64,000 bases of DNA from Algoriella xinjiangensis (lineage in GTDB: Bacteria; Bacteroidota; Bacteroidia; Flavobacteriales; Weeksellaceae). The notes under the pieces are model-generated. The model searched no databases, was not told where the DNA came from, and worked only from the letters and a program-made list of their open reading frames with translations. This document shows, in pieces, positions 6,956 to 15,741 of the stretch (positions are counted from its first letter, which is position 1; each line of letters starts with the position of its first letter). A program made the translations under genes and the position numbers. The stretch is taken from positions 1 through 64,000 of the forward strand of contig NZ_FOUZ01000014.1 in the NCBI RefSeq assembly GCF_900115015.1, given 5' to 3'.

Positions 6956-7345
6956 AAAATTAAACTTATATGTTTTGCTTATTTTTGGTTTATCTTGAAT
7001 TTAATACTGAAAAGCATATATAAAATAATTCAAACTACCCAGAATCATCTAAATCTAAGCCTAAAACTCTTACTCGTTTATTTCAAAAGAAAATACTATA
7101 TTTGAATTCGTTTAATCTTCTTCAGATTACAACCGTTCTAATTGATACACAGGCTCAATTACAAATTCTTACTTAATTGATTTGAATGAATAAAAAAGCT
7201 GAGAGAAAAAACTTAATTTTGAAGCGTTTCAATTCTACTTTTATAAGAATAATTTAATATAAATTTATAATTCAAAACGACCATTATAAACCATAATATC
7301 GGTTATAAATTCGTAAATTTGCAAACATATACAGTATAAAATTTA
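6956..7345. other. Non-coding junction between cassette array and core genome
   Basis: About 390 bp of AT-rich DNA contain no convincing gene and no further attC-like arm. A promoter core for the DUF4290 gene lies near its right end. This is where cassette-type organisation stops and conserved chromosome begins. Confidence 0.5.
7314..7321 (+). promoter_or_regulatory. Candidate promoter -7 element for DUF4290-murA
   Basis: TAAATTTG fits the Bacteroidetes TAnnTTTG core 25 nt upstream of the DUF4290 start. A good -33 TTTG at the usual 19-nt spacing is not present, so support is partial. Confidence 0.35.
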
Positions 7346-8134
7346 ATGGAATATAATACACTACGTACACAATTAATCATTCCAGAATATGGTCGACATA
7401 TTCAAGAAATGGTCGATCACTGTAAAACAATCACGGACGAAAAAGAGCGCAATGGTTTTGCGGAAATTATTATCGAAGTTATGGGAGAATTAAATCCTCA
7501 TTTACGTGATATACCTGATTTTCAGCACAAACTTTGGGATCAACTTTTTATCATGGCTGAGTTTGATTTAGACGTTAAATCTCCTTATCCAATTCCGACA
7601 AAAAAAGATACTATAAACAGTAAACCAAATAAAGTAGATTATCCAAAAAGTATCTACAAATACAGATATTACGGTAATAATATCCGAAAAATGATAGATG
7701 TTGCGGTAACATGGGAAGAAGGTGAAAAACGAGAAGGTTTATATTTCGCGATTGCCAATCACATGAAAAAATGTTATTTATTATGGAACAAAGATACGGT
7801 TGATGATAAAGTAATTTTTGATCATTTGTATGAACTTTCTGATGGTAAAATTGATTTAAGAAAAGCAGAAGATCAATTGGTTTCTCCTGAGCGTGTAAAC
7901 AATAACAACAATACAAATTCTAACACGCATCAAAATAATCAGAATAACCAAAACAACAATCGTTCGTATACAAATAATAACCAGAACAATAACCGTTCGT
8001 ATACGAATAACAACAATCAGAATTCTAACCGAAATAATACCAACCAGAATTCTACGAATCGTACACAAAATACAAACAGAAATACGAATCAACCAAATAA
8101 CCGCAACCAAAACGTTCGAAATAATAAAGGTTAA
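7346..8134 (+). CDS. DUF4290 domain-containing protein
   Basis: The 262-residue cytosolic protein has a DUF4290 domain at about 1-180 (YNTLRTQLIIPEYGRHIQEM, NPHLRDIPDFQHKLWDQLF, YPKSIYKYRYYGNNIRKMI). This Bacteroidetes family of unknown function typically sits directly upstream of murA, as it does here with a 24-bp gap. The last 75 residues are an extreme Asn/Gln/Arg/Thr-rich low-complexity tail encoded by near-repetitive AAC/AAT codons at 7900-8125, probably disordered. The conserved pairing suggests a link to envelope synthesis, but no function is established. The opposite-strand open frame across the tail is a compositional shadow. Confidence 0.9.
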   Translation: MEYNTLRTQLIIPEYGRHIQEMVDHCKTITDEKERNGFAEIIIEVMGELNPHLRDIPDFQHKLWDQLFIMAEFDLDVKSPYPIPTKKDTINSKPNKVDYPKSIYKYRYYGNNIRKMIDVAVTWEEGEKREGLYFAIANHMKKCYLLWNKDTVDDKVIFDHLYELSDGKIDLRKAEDQLVSPERVNNNNNTNSNTHQNNQNNQNNNRSYTNNNQNNNRSYTNNNNQNSNRNNTNQNSTNRTQNTNRNTNQPNNRNQNVRNNKG

Positions 8135-8158
8135 ATCAAAACTATTTAATACAAATAA

Positions 8159-9469
8159 ATGGCTACATTTCAAATAAAGGGAGGGAAACCTTTGAAAGGA
8201 GAAATTACTCCACAAGGTGCTAAAAATGAAGTACTACAAATTTTATGTGCGGTTTTATTAACCAATGAACAAGTTCGTATAAAAAATATTCCAGACATCC
8301 GCGATGTAAATCGTTTGATAGAAATCTTAGGAGATTTAGGTGTTAAAACGCAAAAAAATGGAAAAGGAGATTTTACATTTCAAGCAGATGATTTACGCTT
8401 AGATTATTTAAGAGGAAAACAATTTCGTAAAGATGGCGCTGCATTACGTGGATCAATCATGTTAATGGGACCACTTTTAGCTCGTTTCGGGGAAGCTTTT
8501 ATGCCAAAACCAGGAGGAGATAAAATTGGACGTCGTCGTTTAGACACACATTTCGAAGGATTTTTTGCGCTTGGTGCAAAATACCGTTTCAATCCAGACG
8601 AAGATTTTTACGGGGTTGAAGTTGACGAAAATGGCTTACAAGGTTCTTATATGTTATTAGAAGAAGCCTCTGTAACAGGAACTGCAAACATCATTATGGC
8701 TGCTGTTTTAGCAAAAGGAACAACAACAGTTTACAATGCCGCTTGCGAACCATACATTCAACAATTGTGTAAAATGTTGAACCGCATGGGTGCTAAAATT
8801 TCTGGAATTTCTTCTAATCTTTTAACGATTGAAGGTGTTGAAGTTTTAGGCGGAACAGAACATACTTGTTTACCAGATATGATTGAAATTGGATCGTGGA
8901 TTGGTCTTGCAGCTATGACAAAATCTGAGTTAACAATCAAAAATGTATCTTGGGAAAACTTAGGTGTTATTCCAGATGTATTCAAAAAATTAGGCATAAA
9001 ATTAGAACGTCGCGACGACGATATTTATATTCCTGCACAAGAAAATTATGAAATTGAACGATTTATCGATGGATCTATCTTAACAATTTCTGATGCACCT
9101 TGGCCTGGTTTTACACCAGATTTATTATCAATCATCTTGGTAATTGCAACACAAGCAAAAGGAAGTGTTTTAGTTCATCAAAAAATGTTTGAATCTCGCT
9201 TATTCTTTGTTGACAAATTGATAGAAATGGGCGCTCAAATTATTTTATGTGATCCGCACCGCGCAACCGTAATTGGTTTAAACCACGAAACGCCGTTGAA
9301 AGGAGCCGAATTAACTTCTCCAGACATTCGTGCGGGTATGTCGCTTTTAATTGCTGCTTTATCTGCAAAAGGTGAAACAATTATTCATAACATCGATCAA
9401 ATTGACAGAGGTTACGAAGATATTGACACACGTTTGCGTGCAATTGGAGCTGATATTATAAGAGCTTAA
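8159..9469 (+). CDS. murA: UDP-N-acetylglucosamine 1-carboxyvinyltransferase
   Basis: MurA transfers enolpyruvate from PEP to UDP-GlcNAc, the first committed step of peptidoglycan synthesis, in the cytosol. The 436-residue length is normal. Lys22-Asn23 (QGAKNE) and the FTPDLLSI segment are conserved, as is the RAGMSLLIAAL region near the C-terminus. The loop that in E. coli reads PGGC115 reads PGGDKIGRRRLD here, with Asp121 in place of the catalytic-loop Cys. That substitution is known to prevent fosfomycin alkylation in other bacteria, so intrinsic fosfomycin insensitivity of this target is expected. It lies between DUF4290 and DedA and is probably co-transcribed with both. Confidence 0.97.
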   Translation: MATFQIKGGKPLKGEITPQGAKNEVLQILCAVLLTNEQVRIKNIPDIRDVNRLIEILGDLGVKTQKNGKGDFTFQADDLRLDYLRGKQFRKDGAALRGSIMLMGPLLARFGEAFMPKPGGDKIGRRRLDTHFEGFFALGAKYRFNPDEDFYGVEVDENGLQGSYMLLEEASVTGTANIIMAAVLAKGTTTVYNAACEPYIQQLCKMLNRMGAKISGISSNLLTIEGVEVLGGTEHTCLPDMIEIGSWIGLAAMTKSELTIKNVSWENLGVIPDVFKKLGIKLERRDDDIYIPAQENYEIERFIDGSILTISDAPWPGFTPDLLSIILVIATQAKGSVLVHQKMFESRLFFVDKLIEMGAQIILCDPHRATVIGLNHETPLKGAELTSPDIRAGMSLLIAALSAKGETIIHNIDQIDRGYEDIDTRLRAIGADIIRA

Positions 9470-9479
9470 AACTAAAAAA

Positions 9480-10157
9480 ATGCAATCAATTATTGAGTTT
9501 ATCACCAATTTTGTTCAACGTCCAGACAGAGTTTTAATGGATATCATCAATAACTACGGTTATTGGATTTACGTTATTTTGTTTGTGATAATTTTTGCAG
9601 AAACAGGTTTAATCATCATGTCATTTTTAATGCCATTTTTACCTGGTGATGCGTTGATTTTTTCAATCGGAATGATTGCTGCAAATGACCAACAAAATCA
9701 TTTGCATATCGAATATATCATTCCATTATTGATGGTTGCAGCAATTCTTGGTGACAATGTAAATTACTATGTCGGAAAAAGATTTGGCGGATGGATTCTG
9801 AATCGACCTGATTCGTTTTTCTTGAAAAAGAAACACATCGAAAAGGCTTCAGAATTTTTTGAAGAGCATGGCAAAAAAGCAATTATTATTGCGCGTTTTA
9901 TGCCCGTTGTTCGTACCATTATTCCATTTATTTGTGGTGTTACAAATCTAAATTACAAAACCTTTATTACCTATAGTTTTATTGGTGCTGTGCTTTGGGT
10001 AGGCGCTATTTCGTTATTAGGACATACATTGGGTCAATTTGATATTGTAAAAAATAATTTAGAGAAATTTATTTTCGGAATAATTATTTTGGCAAACATG
10101 CCTTTAATTATCCGTTTAATAAGTTCTAAACTTTCAAAAAATAAAACAGAAAAATGA
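9480..10157 (+). CDS. DedA family (VTT/SNARE-associated) membrane protein
   Basis: The 225-residue polytopic membrane protein has the DedA signature features. These are an acidic residue in an early hydrophobic stretch (FAETGLIIMSF), LPGDALIF, LGDNVNYYVGKRFG and the reentrant region HGKKAIIIARFMPVVRTIIP with essential-type Arg residues, followed by FICGVTNL. Members act in lipid (undecaprenyl phosphate or phospholipid) translocation and envelope homeostasis. The gene starts 10 nt after murA and overlaps aroE by four bases (ATGA), so it is likely one operon. The substrate of this member is unknown. Confidence 0.92.
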   Translation: MQSIIEFITNFVQRPDRVLMDIINNYGYWIYVILFVIIFAETGLIIMSFLMPFLPGDALIFSIGMIAANDQQNHLHIEYIIPLLMVAAILGDNVNYYVGKRFGGWILNRPDSFFLKKKHIEKASEFFEEHGKKAIIIARFMPVVRTIIPFICGVTNLNYKTFITYSFIGAVLWVGAISLLGHTLGQFDIVKNNLEKFIFGIIILANMPLIIRLISSKLSKNKTEK

Positions 10158-10888
10158 GACAATTTGGATTAATCGGACGTAATATTTCATATTCATTTTC
10201 GAAATCTTATTTTGCTGAAAAATTTATAAACGAAAACATTGTAGACGCTGTCTACAATGTTTTTGATTTAAATGAAATTGCTGAAGTAGAAAATGTATTT
10301 GCAACAGAAGGTTTAGTGGGCTTCAATGTAACCATTCCTTACAAACAAGACATTATTCCGTTTTTGGACGAACTTTCTCCAGAAGCAAAAGCAATTGGTG
10401 CTGTTAACACCGTTTTAATCAAAGATGGAAAACGAATTGGTCATAATACAGATTGTTATGGTTTTCATCATTCCATTTTACCATTACTCGAAAATCATCA
10501 CAAAAAAGCTTTGGTTTTAGGAAATGGTGGCGCTGCAAAAGCAGTTTATTATATTCTTGATTTACTAAAAATTGAATATAAAATAGTTTCGAGAACAAAA
10601 ACAGAGAACCAATTATCGTATCACGAATTAGATGAATCGGTTATGAATGATTTTCAACTTATCATCAATTGTTCGCCCGTTGGCACTTTTCCAAATACCG
10701 AAAATGCTCCACTCCTACCTTATCAATTTATTAATGAAAAACATTTATTGTACGACTTAATTTACAATCCACCAATGACCAAATTTTTAGAAAATGGACA
10801 AAAAAATGGAGCTAAAATTAAAAATGGACACCAAATGTTAGTTCTACAAGCCGAAAAAGCTTGGGAAATATGGAATAAAGTAGACTAA
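10154..10888 (+). CDS. aroE: Shikimate dehydrogenase
   Basis: AroE reduces 3-dehydroshikimate to shikimate with NADPH in the chorismate pathway. The 244-residue protein has the substrate-binding ISYSFSKSYF motif (residues 11-20), FNVTIPYK with catalytic Lys64, GAVNT, NTDCYGF with Asp100, and the NADP-binding LGNGGAAKA loop at about 122-130. It is slightly short (many members have 270-290 residues), which is normal for Flavobacteriia. The ATG overlaps the end of the dedA-like gene in an ATGA arrangement, indicating translational coupling. Confidence 0.96.
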   Translation: MRQFGLIGRNISYSFSKSYFAEKFINENIVDAVYNVFDLNEIAEVENVFATEGLVGFNVTIPYKQDIIPFLDELSPEAKAIGAVNTVLIKDGKRIGHNTDCYGFHHSILPLLENHHKKALVLGNGGAAKAVYYILDLLKIEYKIVSRTKTENQLSYHELDESVMNDFQLIINCSPVGTFPNTENAPLLPYQFINEKHLLYDLIYNPPMTKFLENGQKNGAKIKNGHQMLVLQAEKAWEIWNKVD

Positions 10889-10945
10889 ATGACTTGATTT
10901 TGTTCTTTAGTTTTATTAGATTTGAGGAACAAAACATATTTACTT

Positions 10946-12808
10946 ATGAACACAGAAATGGATAACCTGCATAATGCAGATGGAGAACAACAATCCCAAC
11001 CTGTCTCTACAAACGACAATAGCACAGAATCTTACAAAACAGAAGAGACTGTAAATCAGGAAAAAGTAAGCGATATTTCGTTTAAAGATTACGAAACTTT
11101 TAGTTTTGATGTCTTGATAAATGAAGCAAAAAATCTTTTGGGCAAACATTCTGTTCAAGAAATTCGCGAACATTTCAATCAAATTCGTGATGCTTTTAAG
11201 CAAAAACTTGAAGTAGACGAAGCAGAGAAAAAAGAAGCTTTTGTAAATGAAGGTGGTGATGAAGTAGATTTTAAATACGAAACAACTTATCGTGCAAAAT
11301 TTAATGCGGTTTACAATGATTTTAAACATCAATTAACTGCTTTTTACAAAGAAAACGAGAAAAAAGAATCGGATAATTTAGATGAACGTTTGGCTATTAT
11401 TGACCAATTAAAAGCGTTATACCAAGAACCTGGTGAAACATCGTCTGCAATGTTCAAAAAATTTCGCGAACTAAAAACGCGTTGGCACAATGCTGGTAGA
11501 ATTCCGAGTAAAAATGCCGAAAATATCTTCAAAAATTATTTCTTTCACTTAGATAATTTCTACACATATTTGGATATGAATAAGGAATTACAAACGTTAG
11601 ATTATGCTCATAATCTAGAAGTTCGTCATTCTATTATCAATCGTGCAGAAGAATTAATCAAGGAAACAAATGTGCAAAAAGCACTAAATGAGTTGCAATA
11701 TCTTCACCGTTTATGGAAAGAAGAAGCTGTGCCTGTGCAAGAAGATTTGCGCGAACCAACTTGGCAAAAATTCAAGGAATTAACAAATAAAATTCATGAA
11801 CGTAAAGGCGAGTTAAACGAAAAAATCAAATTAGAACAAAAAGATAATCTTGAAAAGAAAAACGAGATTATTAAAAATATAAAAGAAATTGCAGCAAAAG
11901 CGGCGAGTAAATCGCACGGAGATTGGCAAAAAGCAATCAAAGATATTAATACGCTTCGCGAACAATTTATTGGATTAGGTCGAGTGCCAAAAGATAAAAA
12001 TGCGGCAACTTGGGATGCTTTTAAAGAAGTGACAAGAGAATTTAATCACATTAAAAATGATTTCTATAAAACGCTAAAAACTGAACAACAAGGTAATCTT
12101 GAGAAAAAATTAGCGCTATTAGATGTTGCAAAACAACATACAGAAAGCACAGATTGGAACAATTCTGTACAAGTGATTAAACGAATTCAGAATGATTGGA
12201 AAAATATTGGCCATGTTCCAAGAAAAAATTCAGACAAAATCTGGAAAGAATTTAAAGATACATGTAATCAATTTTTTGATCGATACAAAAATCGTCACGA
12301 ACAAGATAATCAAAAGTTAGAAGTTAATTTTGAGAACAAACAAGCTTTCTTAGAAGAATTTAAAACAACTGAGATTTCAGAAAACAAAGACGAAGCTTTA
12401 AAACAACTTGAAGAATTGCATGCAACTTGGGCAAGTTTAGGAAAAGTTCCTGCAGATAAATTAGCCATTAATCAAGAGTTTACAAATCTTTACAATGATA
12501 AATTAAGCGCTTTAAATTTATCAAAAGCTGAAATGAGTGATTACAAACTTCAGTCTTTTGTCAATAAAATAAAAGCAGATGGAAATGATCGTTTATTGGA
12601 TGACGAAATTAGAAAAACACGTAAATCTATTGATGAATTAGAAAAAGAAATTAATCAATTGGATAACAATGTACATTTCTTTTCGAATGCCAATGCGGAC
12701 AGTCCCTTATTAAAAGATGTTTACAGACAAATTGATGAAAAGCGTAACAAATTAACGGAAGCTGAAATCAAATTGAAAACGTTATTCAACATCAATTTTA
12801 ATGATTAA
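10946..12808 (+). CDS. DUF349 repeat protein
   Basis: I choose the ATG at 10946 (MNTEMDNLHN) rather than the TTG eight codons upstream, giving 620 residues. Several DUF349 repeats, each with a W-x-x-[IL]-G-x-[VI]-P motif (HNAGRIPSKN, FIGLGRVPKDK, KNIGHVPRKN, ASLGKVPADK), span about 100-530. A coiled-coil C-terminus follows (KSIDELEKEINQLDNNV). It is a mostly helical cytosolic protein family of unknown role common in Bacteroidetes. The N-terminal 50 residues are acidic and low complexity. It is followed 8 nt later by ribD. Confidence 0.92.
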   Translation: MNTEMDNLHNADGEQQSQPVSTNDNSTESYKTEETVNQEKVSDISFKDYETFSFDVLINEAKNLLGKHSVQEIREHFNQIRDAFKQKLEVDEAEKKEAFVNEGGDEVDFKYETTYRAKFNAVYNDFKHQLTAFYKENEKKESDNLDERLAIIDQLKALYQEPGETSSAMFKKFRELKTRWHNAGRIPSKNAENIFKNYFFHLDNFYTYLDMNKELQTLDYAHNLEVRHSIINRAEELIKETNVQKALNELQYLHRLWKEEAVPVQEDLREPTWQKFKELTNKIHERKGELNEKIKLEQKDNLEKKNEIIKNIKEIAAKAASKSHGDWQKAIKDINTLREQFIGLGRVPKDKNAATWDAFKEVTREFNHIKNDFYKTLKTEQQGNLEKKLALLDVAKQHTESTDWNNSVQVIKRIQNDWKNIGHVPRKNSDKIWKEFKDTCNQFFDRYKNRHEQDNQKLEVNFENKQAFLEEFKTTEISENKDEALKQLEELHATWASLGKVPADKLAINQEFTNLYNDKLSALNLSKAEMSDYKLQSFVNKIKADGNDRLLDDEIRKTRKSIDELEKEINQLDNNVHFFSNANADSPLLKDVYRQIDEKRNKLTEAEIKLKTLFNINFND

Positions 12809-12816
12809 AATTTAAA

Positions 12817-13869
12817 ATGAAACAACAATCTATCGATGAGATGTATATGTCTCGTTGCATACAAATTGCCGCAAACGGGTTAGGAACAACGTATCCTAAT
12901 CCGTTTGTTGGTTCTGTAATTGTACATAATAACAAAATTATTGGCGAAGGTTTTACATCTGAATATGGTGGACCACATGCCGAAGTAAATGCAATAAACT
13001 CGGTTAAAAATCCCGAATTATTAAAAGAAAGTACACTTTATGTGACGCTAGAACCTTGTGCACATTTTGGTAAAACACCGCCTTGCGCCGATTTGATTAT
13101 CAAAAAAGAAATCAAGAGAGTTGTCATCGGAACGTTAGATCCTTTTTCTAAAGTAAACGGACAAGGTTATTTGCGTTTGCTGAAAAATGGCGTTGATGTG
13201 ACTTTAAATATTTTAGAAAATGAGTGTTTAGAATTAAATAAACGTTTTTTAACTTTTCATCAAAAAAAACGACCATATATTATTCTGAAATGGGCGCAAA
13301 CAGAAGATGGTTACATGGGGCGCGATGATATTCAGAAATGGATAACCAATCAATATTCCAAGCAATTGGTGCACAAATGGCGAACTGAAGAAGAAGCTAT
13401 TTTGGTCGGAAAAAATACAGCTTTGATTGATAATCCGCAATTAAATTCGAGATTATGGAATGGTAAAAATCCTTTGCGAATTGCGATTGATAAAAATCTT
13501 GCAATACCAAGAAGTTTTCATCTTTTTGACCAATCTCAACCAACTGTTATTTTTAATTCGCTTGAAGATGTTGAAGAAGAAAACCTCTTCCTCAAAAAAA
13601 TAGATTTCTCAGAAAAAATCATTCCACAAGTTATTGATTATTTGTATCAAAAAAACATACAATCGCTTATTATAGAAGGCGGAAGTGATACAATACAATA
13701 TTTTATTGAGACAAATTTATGGGACGAAGCAAGAATTTTGAGTTCGGATACAATTTGGAACGAAGGAATTTTAGCGCCGCGAATAAAAGGAACACGAATT
13801 GGAAAATATCGTTTTCTAAATGATGAATTAAATATTTTTGAAAATAGAATACAAACTGAAGAATCTTAG
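12817..13869 (+). CDS. ribD: Riboflavin biosynthesis bifunctional deaminase/reductase
   Basis: RibD deaminates 2,5-diamino-6-ribosylamino-pyrimidinone phosphate, then reduces the ribosyl chain in riboflavin synthesis. The 350-residue protein has the N-terminal cytidine-deaminase-like zinc site (His54 and Glu56 in HAEVNA, Cys81 and Cys90 in PCAHFGKTPPC). The substrate element NPFVGSVIV precedes it. A C-terminal reductase domain from about 145 (RPYIILKWAQTEDGYMG, VGKNTALIDNPQLNSR, IIEGGSDTIQYFI) completes it. It lies directly after the DUF349 gene. A weak hairpin spanning the stop codon at 13860-13885 may end transcription. Confidence 0.96.
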   Translation: MKQQSIDEMYMSRCIQIAANGLGTTYPNPFVGSVIVHNNKIIGEGFTSEYGGPHAEVNAINSVKNPELLKESTLYVTLEPCAHFGKTPPCADLIIKKEIKRVVIGTLDPFSKVNGQGYLRLLKNGVDVTLNILENECLELNKRFLTFHQKKRPYIILKWAQTEDGYMGRDDIQKWITNQYSKQLVHKWRTEEEAILVGKNTALIDNPQLNSRLWNGKNPLRIAIDKNLAIPRSFHLFDQSQPTVIFNSLEDVEEENLFLKKIDFSEKIIPQVIDYLYQKNIQSLIIEGGSDTIQYFIETNLWDEARILSSDTIWNEGILAPRIKGTRIGKYRFLNDELNIFENRIQTEES

Positions 13870-13960
13870 AAATAAGGTTCTTTTGTTTATAAAAAGTATA
13901 TCGCCTAAAATTTAGGATTAACGTATATTTACACAACTTTTATAACGCCAAAAAATAGAA

Positions 13961-14566
13961 ATGACTGATAGTTATCGCACAATTGAAAAACCAATAGAAG
14001 ATGTAATTTTTAAAGAAATGGGAAGCAAATTTATCAATTTTGCTTATCCTGTGGAAAATGAAGATGAAGTAAAACTTTATTTGGAGAATTTGTACGAAAA
14101 ACATCCCGATGCAAATCATCATTGCTATGCTTATATTTTGGGTATTGACGGAAAAAATCATCGTGCAAATGATGATGGCGAACCAAGTGGTTCTGCAGGT
14201 TTACCTATTTATAATCAGATTTTATCGCACGAAATCACCAATGTTTTAGTGGTTTCGGTTCGTTATTTTGGAGGAACAAAACTAGGAATTCCGGGTTTAG
14301 TAAAAGCCTATAAATACGGTGCACAAGTTGTGTTGGAAGAAGCAAATATTGTAGAACGATTTGTTTCTAAACGTGTAAAAATGGTTTTTAATTATGATCA
14401 ACAAGGAATTGTTGAACGAAATGTGGATCGCATAGAAGGCGAAATTAAAGAAAAACATTTTACGGATAAATGTATGTTTACAATTGTTGTGCGCGAAAGT
14501 AAATTGGACCAATTTATTAAAATGTTTGATGAGTATTATCAAATGGAAATTAAAATTTTAGATTAA
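13961..14566 (+). CDS. YigZ/IMPACT family protein
   Basis: The 201-residue cytosolic protein matches the IMPACT (UPF0029) fold. An N-terminal domain carries SKFINFAYPV, HHCYAYILG, NDDGEPSGSAG and the diagnostic VSVRYFGGTKLGIPGLVKAY; a C-terminal DUF1949-type ferredoxin-like domain follows at about 135-201. YIH1/IMPACT homologues modulate stress-linked translation in eukaryotes; the bacterial role is unsettled. The stop overlaps the start of the acyltransferase by one base (TAATG), so the two are coupled. Confidence 0.93.
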   Translation: MTDSYRTIEKPIEDVIFKEMGSKFINFAYPVENEDEVKLYLENLYEKHPDANHHCYAYILGIDGKNHRANDDGEPSGSAGLPIYNQILSHEITNVLVVSVRYFGGTKLGIPGLVKAYKYGAQVVLEEANIVERFVSKRVKMVFNYDQQGIVERNVDRIEGEIKEKHFTDKCMFTIVVRESKLDQFIKMFDEYYQMEIKILD

Positions 14567-15612
14567 TGTTAAACAGCTTAACATCGTTACGTTTTTTCTT
14601 TGCTTTTGTCGTTTTCTTAAGCCATTTAACCTTTGTAAAAACAGATTTGGTTTGGTACAATTGGTTAAAAAACAACGTTTTTTTTGAAGGTTATTTAGGT
14701 GTTGGTTTCTTTTTTATTTTAAGCGGTTTTGTTTTAGCGCTTAACTACGAGAAAAAAGTTATTGATAATCCAAACTTTGATAAAAAGAAATTTTATATCG
14801 CTCGTTTTGCACGTATTTATCCTTTGCATGTGCTTACTTTTCTTATCATGTTACCCTTTGTTGTAATCAATGTTTGGAAAGGTATTTTTGAGTGGGATAT
14901 TGCTGCTGCAAATCTATTTTTATTGCAATCTTACATTCCAATAAAAGATTTCTATTTCTCTATAAACAATGTTTCGTGGAGTATTTCTACCGAAGCTTTC
15001 TTCTATACTATGTTTCCATTTTATGTTATTTGGTTGTACAAATTCCCTAAACTGAAATATATTTTATTACTGATTATTCCAGCAATTATCGTCGCTGAAC
15101 CTTATTTTTCAACAAATAGAAGTTTAGAAAAAGGTATTTTTTACATCAACCCAATTGTGCGTAGTTTTGACTTTATTTTAGGAATAATAACGTGTCAAAT
15201 CTATCAAAAAGTAAAGACGAAAGAGATTAATTTAACTAAAGGAACAATGATAGAATTTGCTGCGATTGTTCTGTTAATCGGTTTTTTTATCTTTCATGAA
15301 GATGTTGCAAGAGCATTTCGTTACGGAATTTATTATTGGATTCCGATGATGATAATTGTACTAGTTTTTGCGCTTCAAAAAGGATATTTTTCTAAACTAT
15401 TGCAACACAAAAGTTTGGTTTATTTGGGCGAAATTAGTTTTGCATTTTATATGATTCACATGATTGTCATCAAATACGGAAATCATTTTTTAACTACAAC
15501 TCCTGACTTTTATAAAATCGGAATTTATTTTGTAATTGCTTTAATTCTAAGCGCATTAATCTTTGAATATTTTGAAAAACCTGTTGCAAAATGGATCAAA
15601 CAGAAGTTTTAA
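14566..15612 (+). CDS. Acyltransferase 3 family membrane protein
   Basis: The 348-residue membrane protein has about ten transmembrane helices. It begins with SLTSLRFFFAFVVFLSHL, containing the conserved Arg and His20 of acyltransferase-3 enzymes, then GVGFFFILSGFVL and the PLHVLTF region. These enzymes O-acylate surface sugars, peptidoglycan or lipid-linked glycans using cytosolic acyl donors. No glycan genes are nearby, so the substrate cannot be predicted. It is translationally coupled to the upstream YigZ gene by a TAATG overlap. Confidence 0.9.
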   Translation: MLNSLTSLRFFFAFVVFLSHLTFVKTDLVWYNWLKNNVFFEGYLGVGFFFILSGFVLALNYEKKVIDNPNFDKKKFYIARFARIYPLHVLTFLIMLPFVVINVWKGIFEWDIAAANLFLLQSYIPIKDFYFSINNVSWSISTEAFFYTMFPFYVIWLYKFPKLKYILLLIIPAIIVAEPYFSTNRSLEKGIFYINPIVRSFDFILGIITCQIYQKVKTKEINLTKGTMIEFAAIVLLIGFFIFHEDVARAFRYGIYYWIPMMIIVLVFALQKGYFSKLLQHKSLVYLGEISFAFYMIHMIVIKYGNHFLTTTPDFYKIGIYFVIALILSALIFEYFEKPVAKWIKQKF

Positions 15613-15715
15613 ATTTATACAGAATAAATATTTATTTTTCATAATCTGATAAGTCATTCATAATTTGCATGTTAAATAAAATAATAATCTAATATTTTAT
15701 TTATTTTTCATCACT

Positions 15716-15741
15716 AAAAAACTACCGTTCGTTAGTTTTTT
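15716..15741 (+). terminator. Hairpin terminator after acyltransferase gene
   Basis: AAAAAACTA and TAGTTTTTT form a stem with an 8-nt loop, followed by T-rich sequence. The remaining 150 bp up to the M36 gene are AT-rich with no clear element. Confidence 0.55.

Larger units (their letters stand above)
1..6990 (+). mobile_element. Integron-like gene cassette array without integrase (CALIN-like)
   Basis: Ten short genes, all on the + strand, alternate with related foldable elements near 92, 953, 1702, 2265, 2807, 3452, 4305, 5013, 5879 and 6437. Intact elements start with AAC (usually GCTAAC), end with AACGTTA or CGTTG, and have complementary arms of about 18-20 nt. This matches the R''/R' and L''/L' plan of integron attC sites placed 3' of each cassette gene. 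Most start codons lie about 20-55 nt after one element and stop codons lie within about 25 nt of, or inside, the next. No tyrosine recombinase is visible, and the left end is cut by the window. Calling it an integron array is inference from architecture; activity is unknown. Gene content (small accessory proteins, many unknown) also fits. Confidence 0.72.

Noticed and set aside
1-7000. CRISPR array or retron-like system for the repeated elements
   Set aside because: Spacers would be hundreds of bases long and coding; repeats are imperfect and foldable. No Cas or reverse transcriptase is present.
6923-7105. 60-codon + strand frame starting MDQLNRRYMNKK
   Set aside because: It continues the reading frame of the TPM-domain remnant after a frameshift and has no independent coding features.
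7856-8215. 119-residue minus-strand reading frame rich in Ile/Val/Arg
   Set aside because: It is the complement of the Asn-rich tail of the DUF4290 gene; composition comes from the repeated AAC/AAT codons.
10922-10945. TTG start eight codons upstream for the DUF349 protein
   Set aside because: The ATG at 10946 is a better start codon and the upstream residues look like leader sequence.
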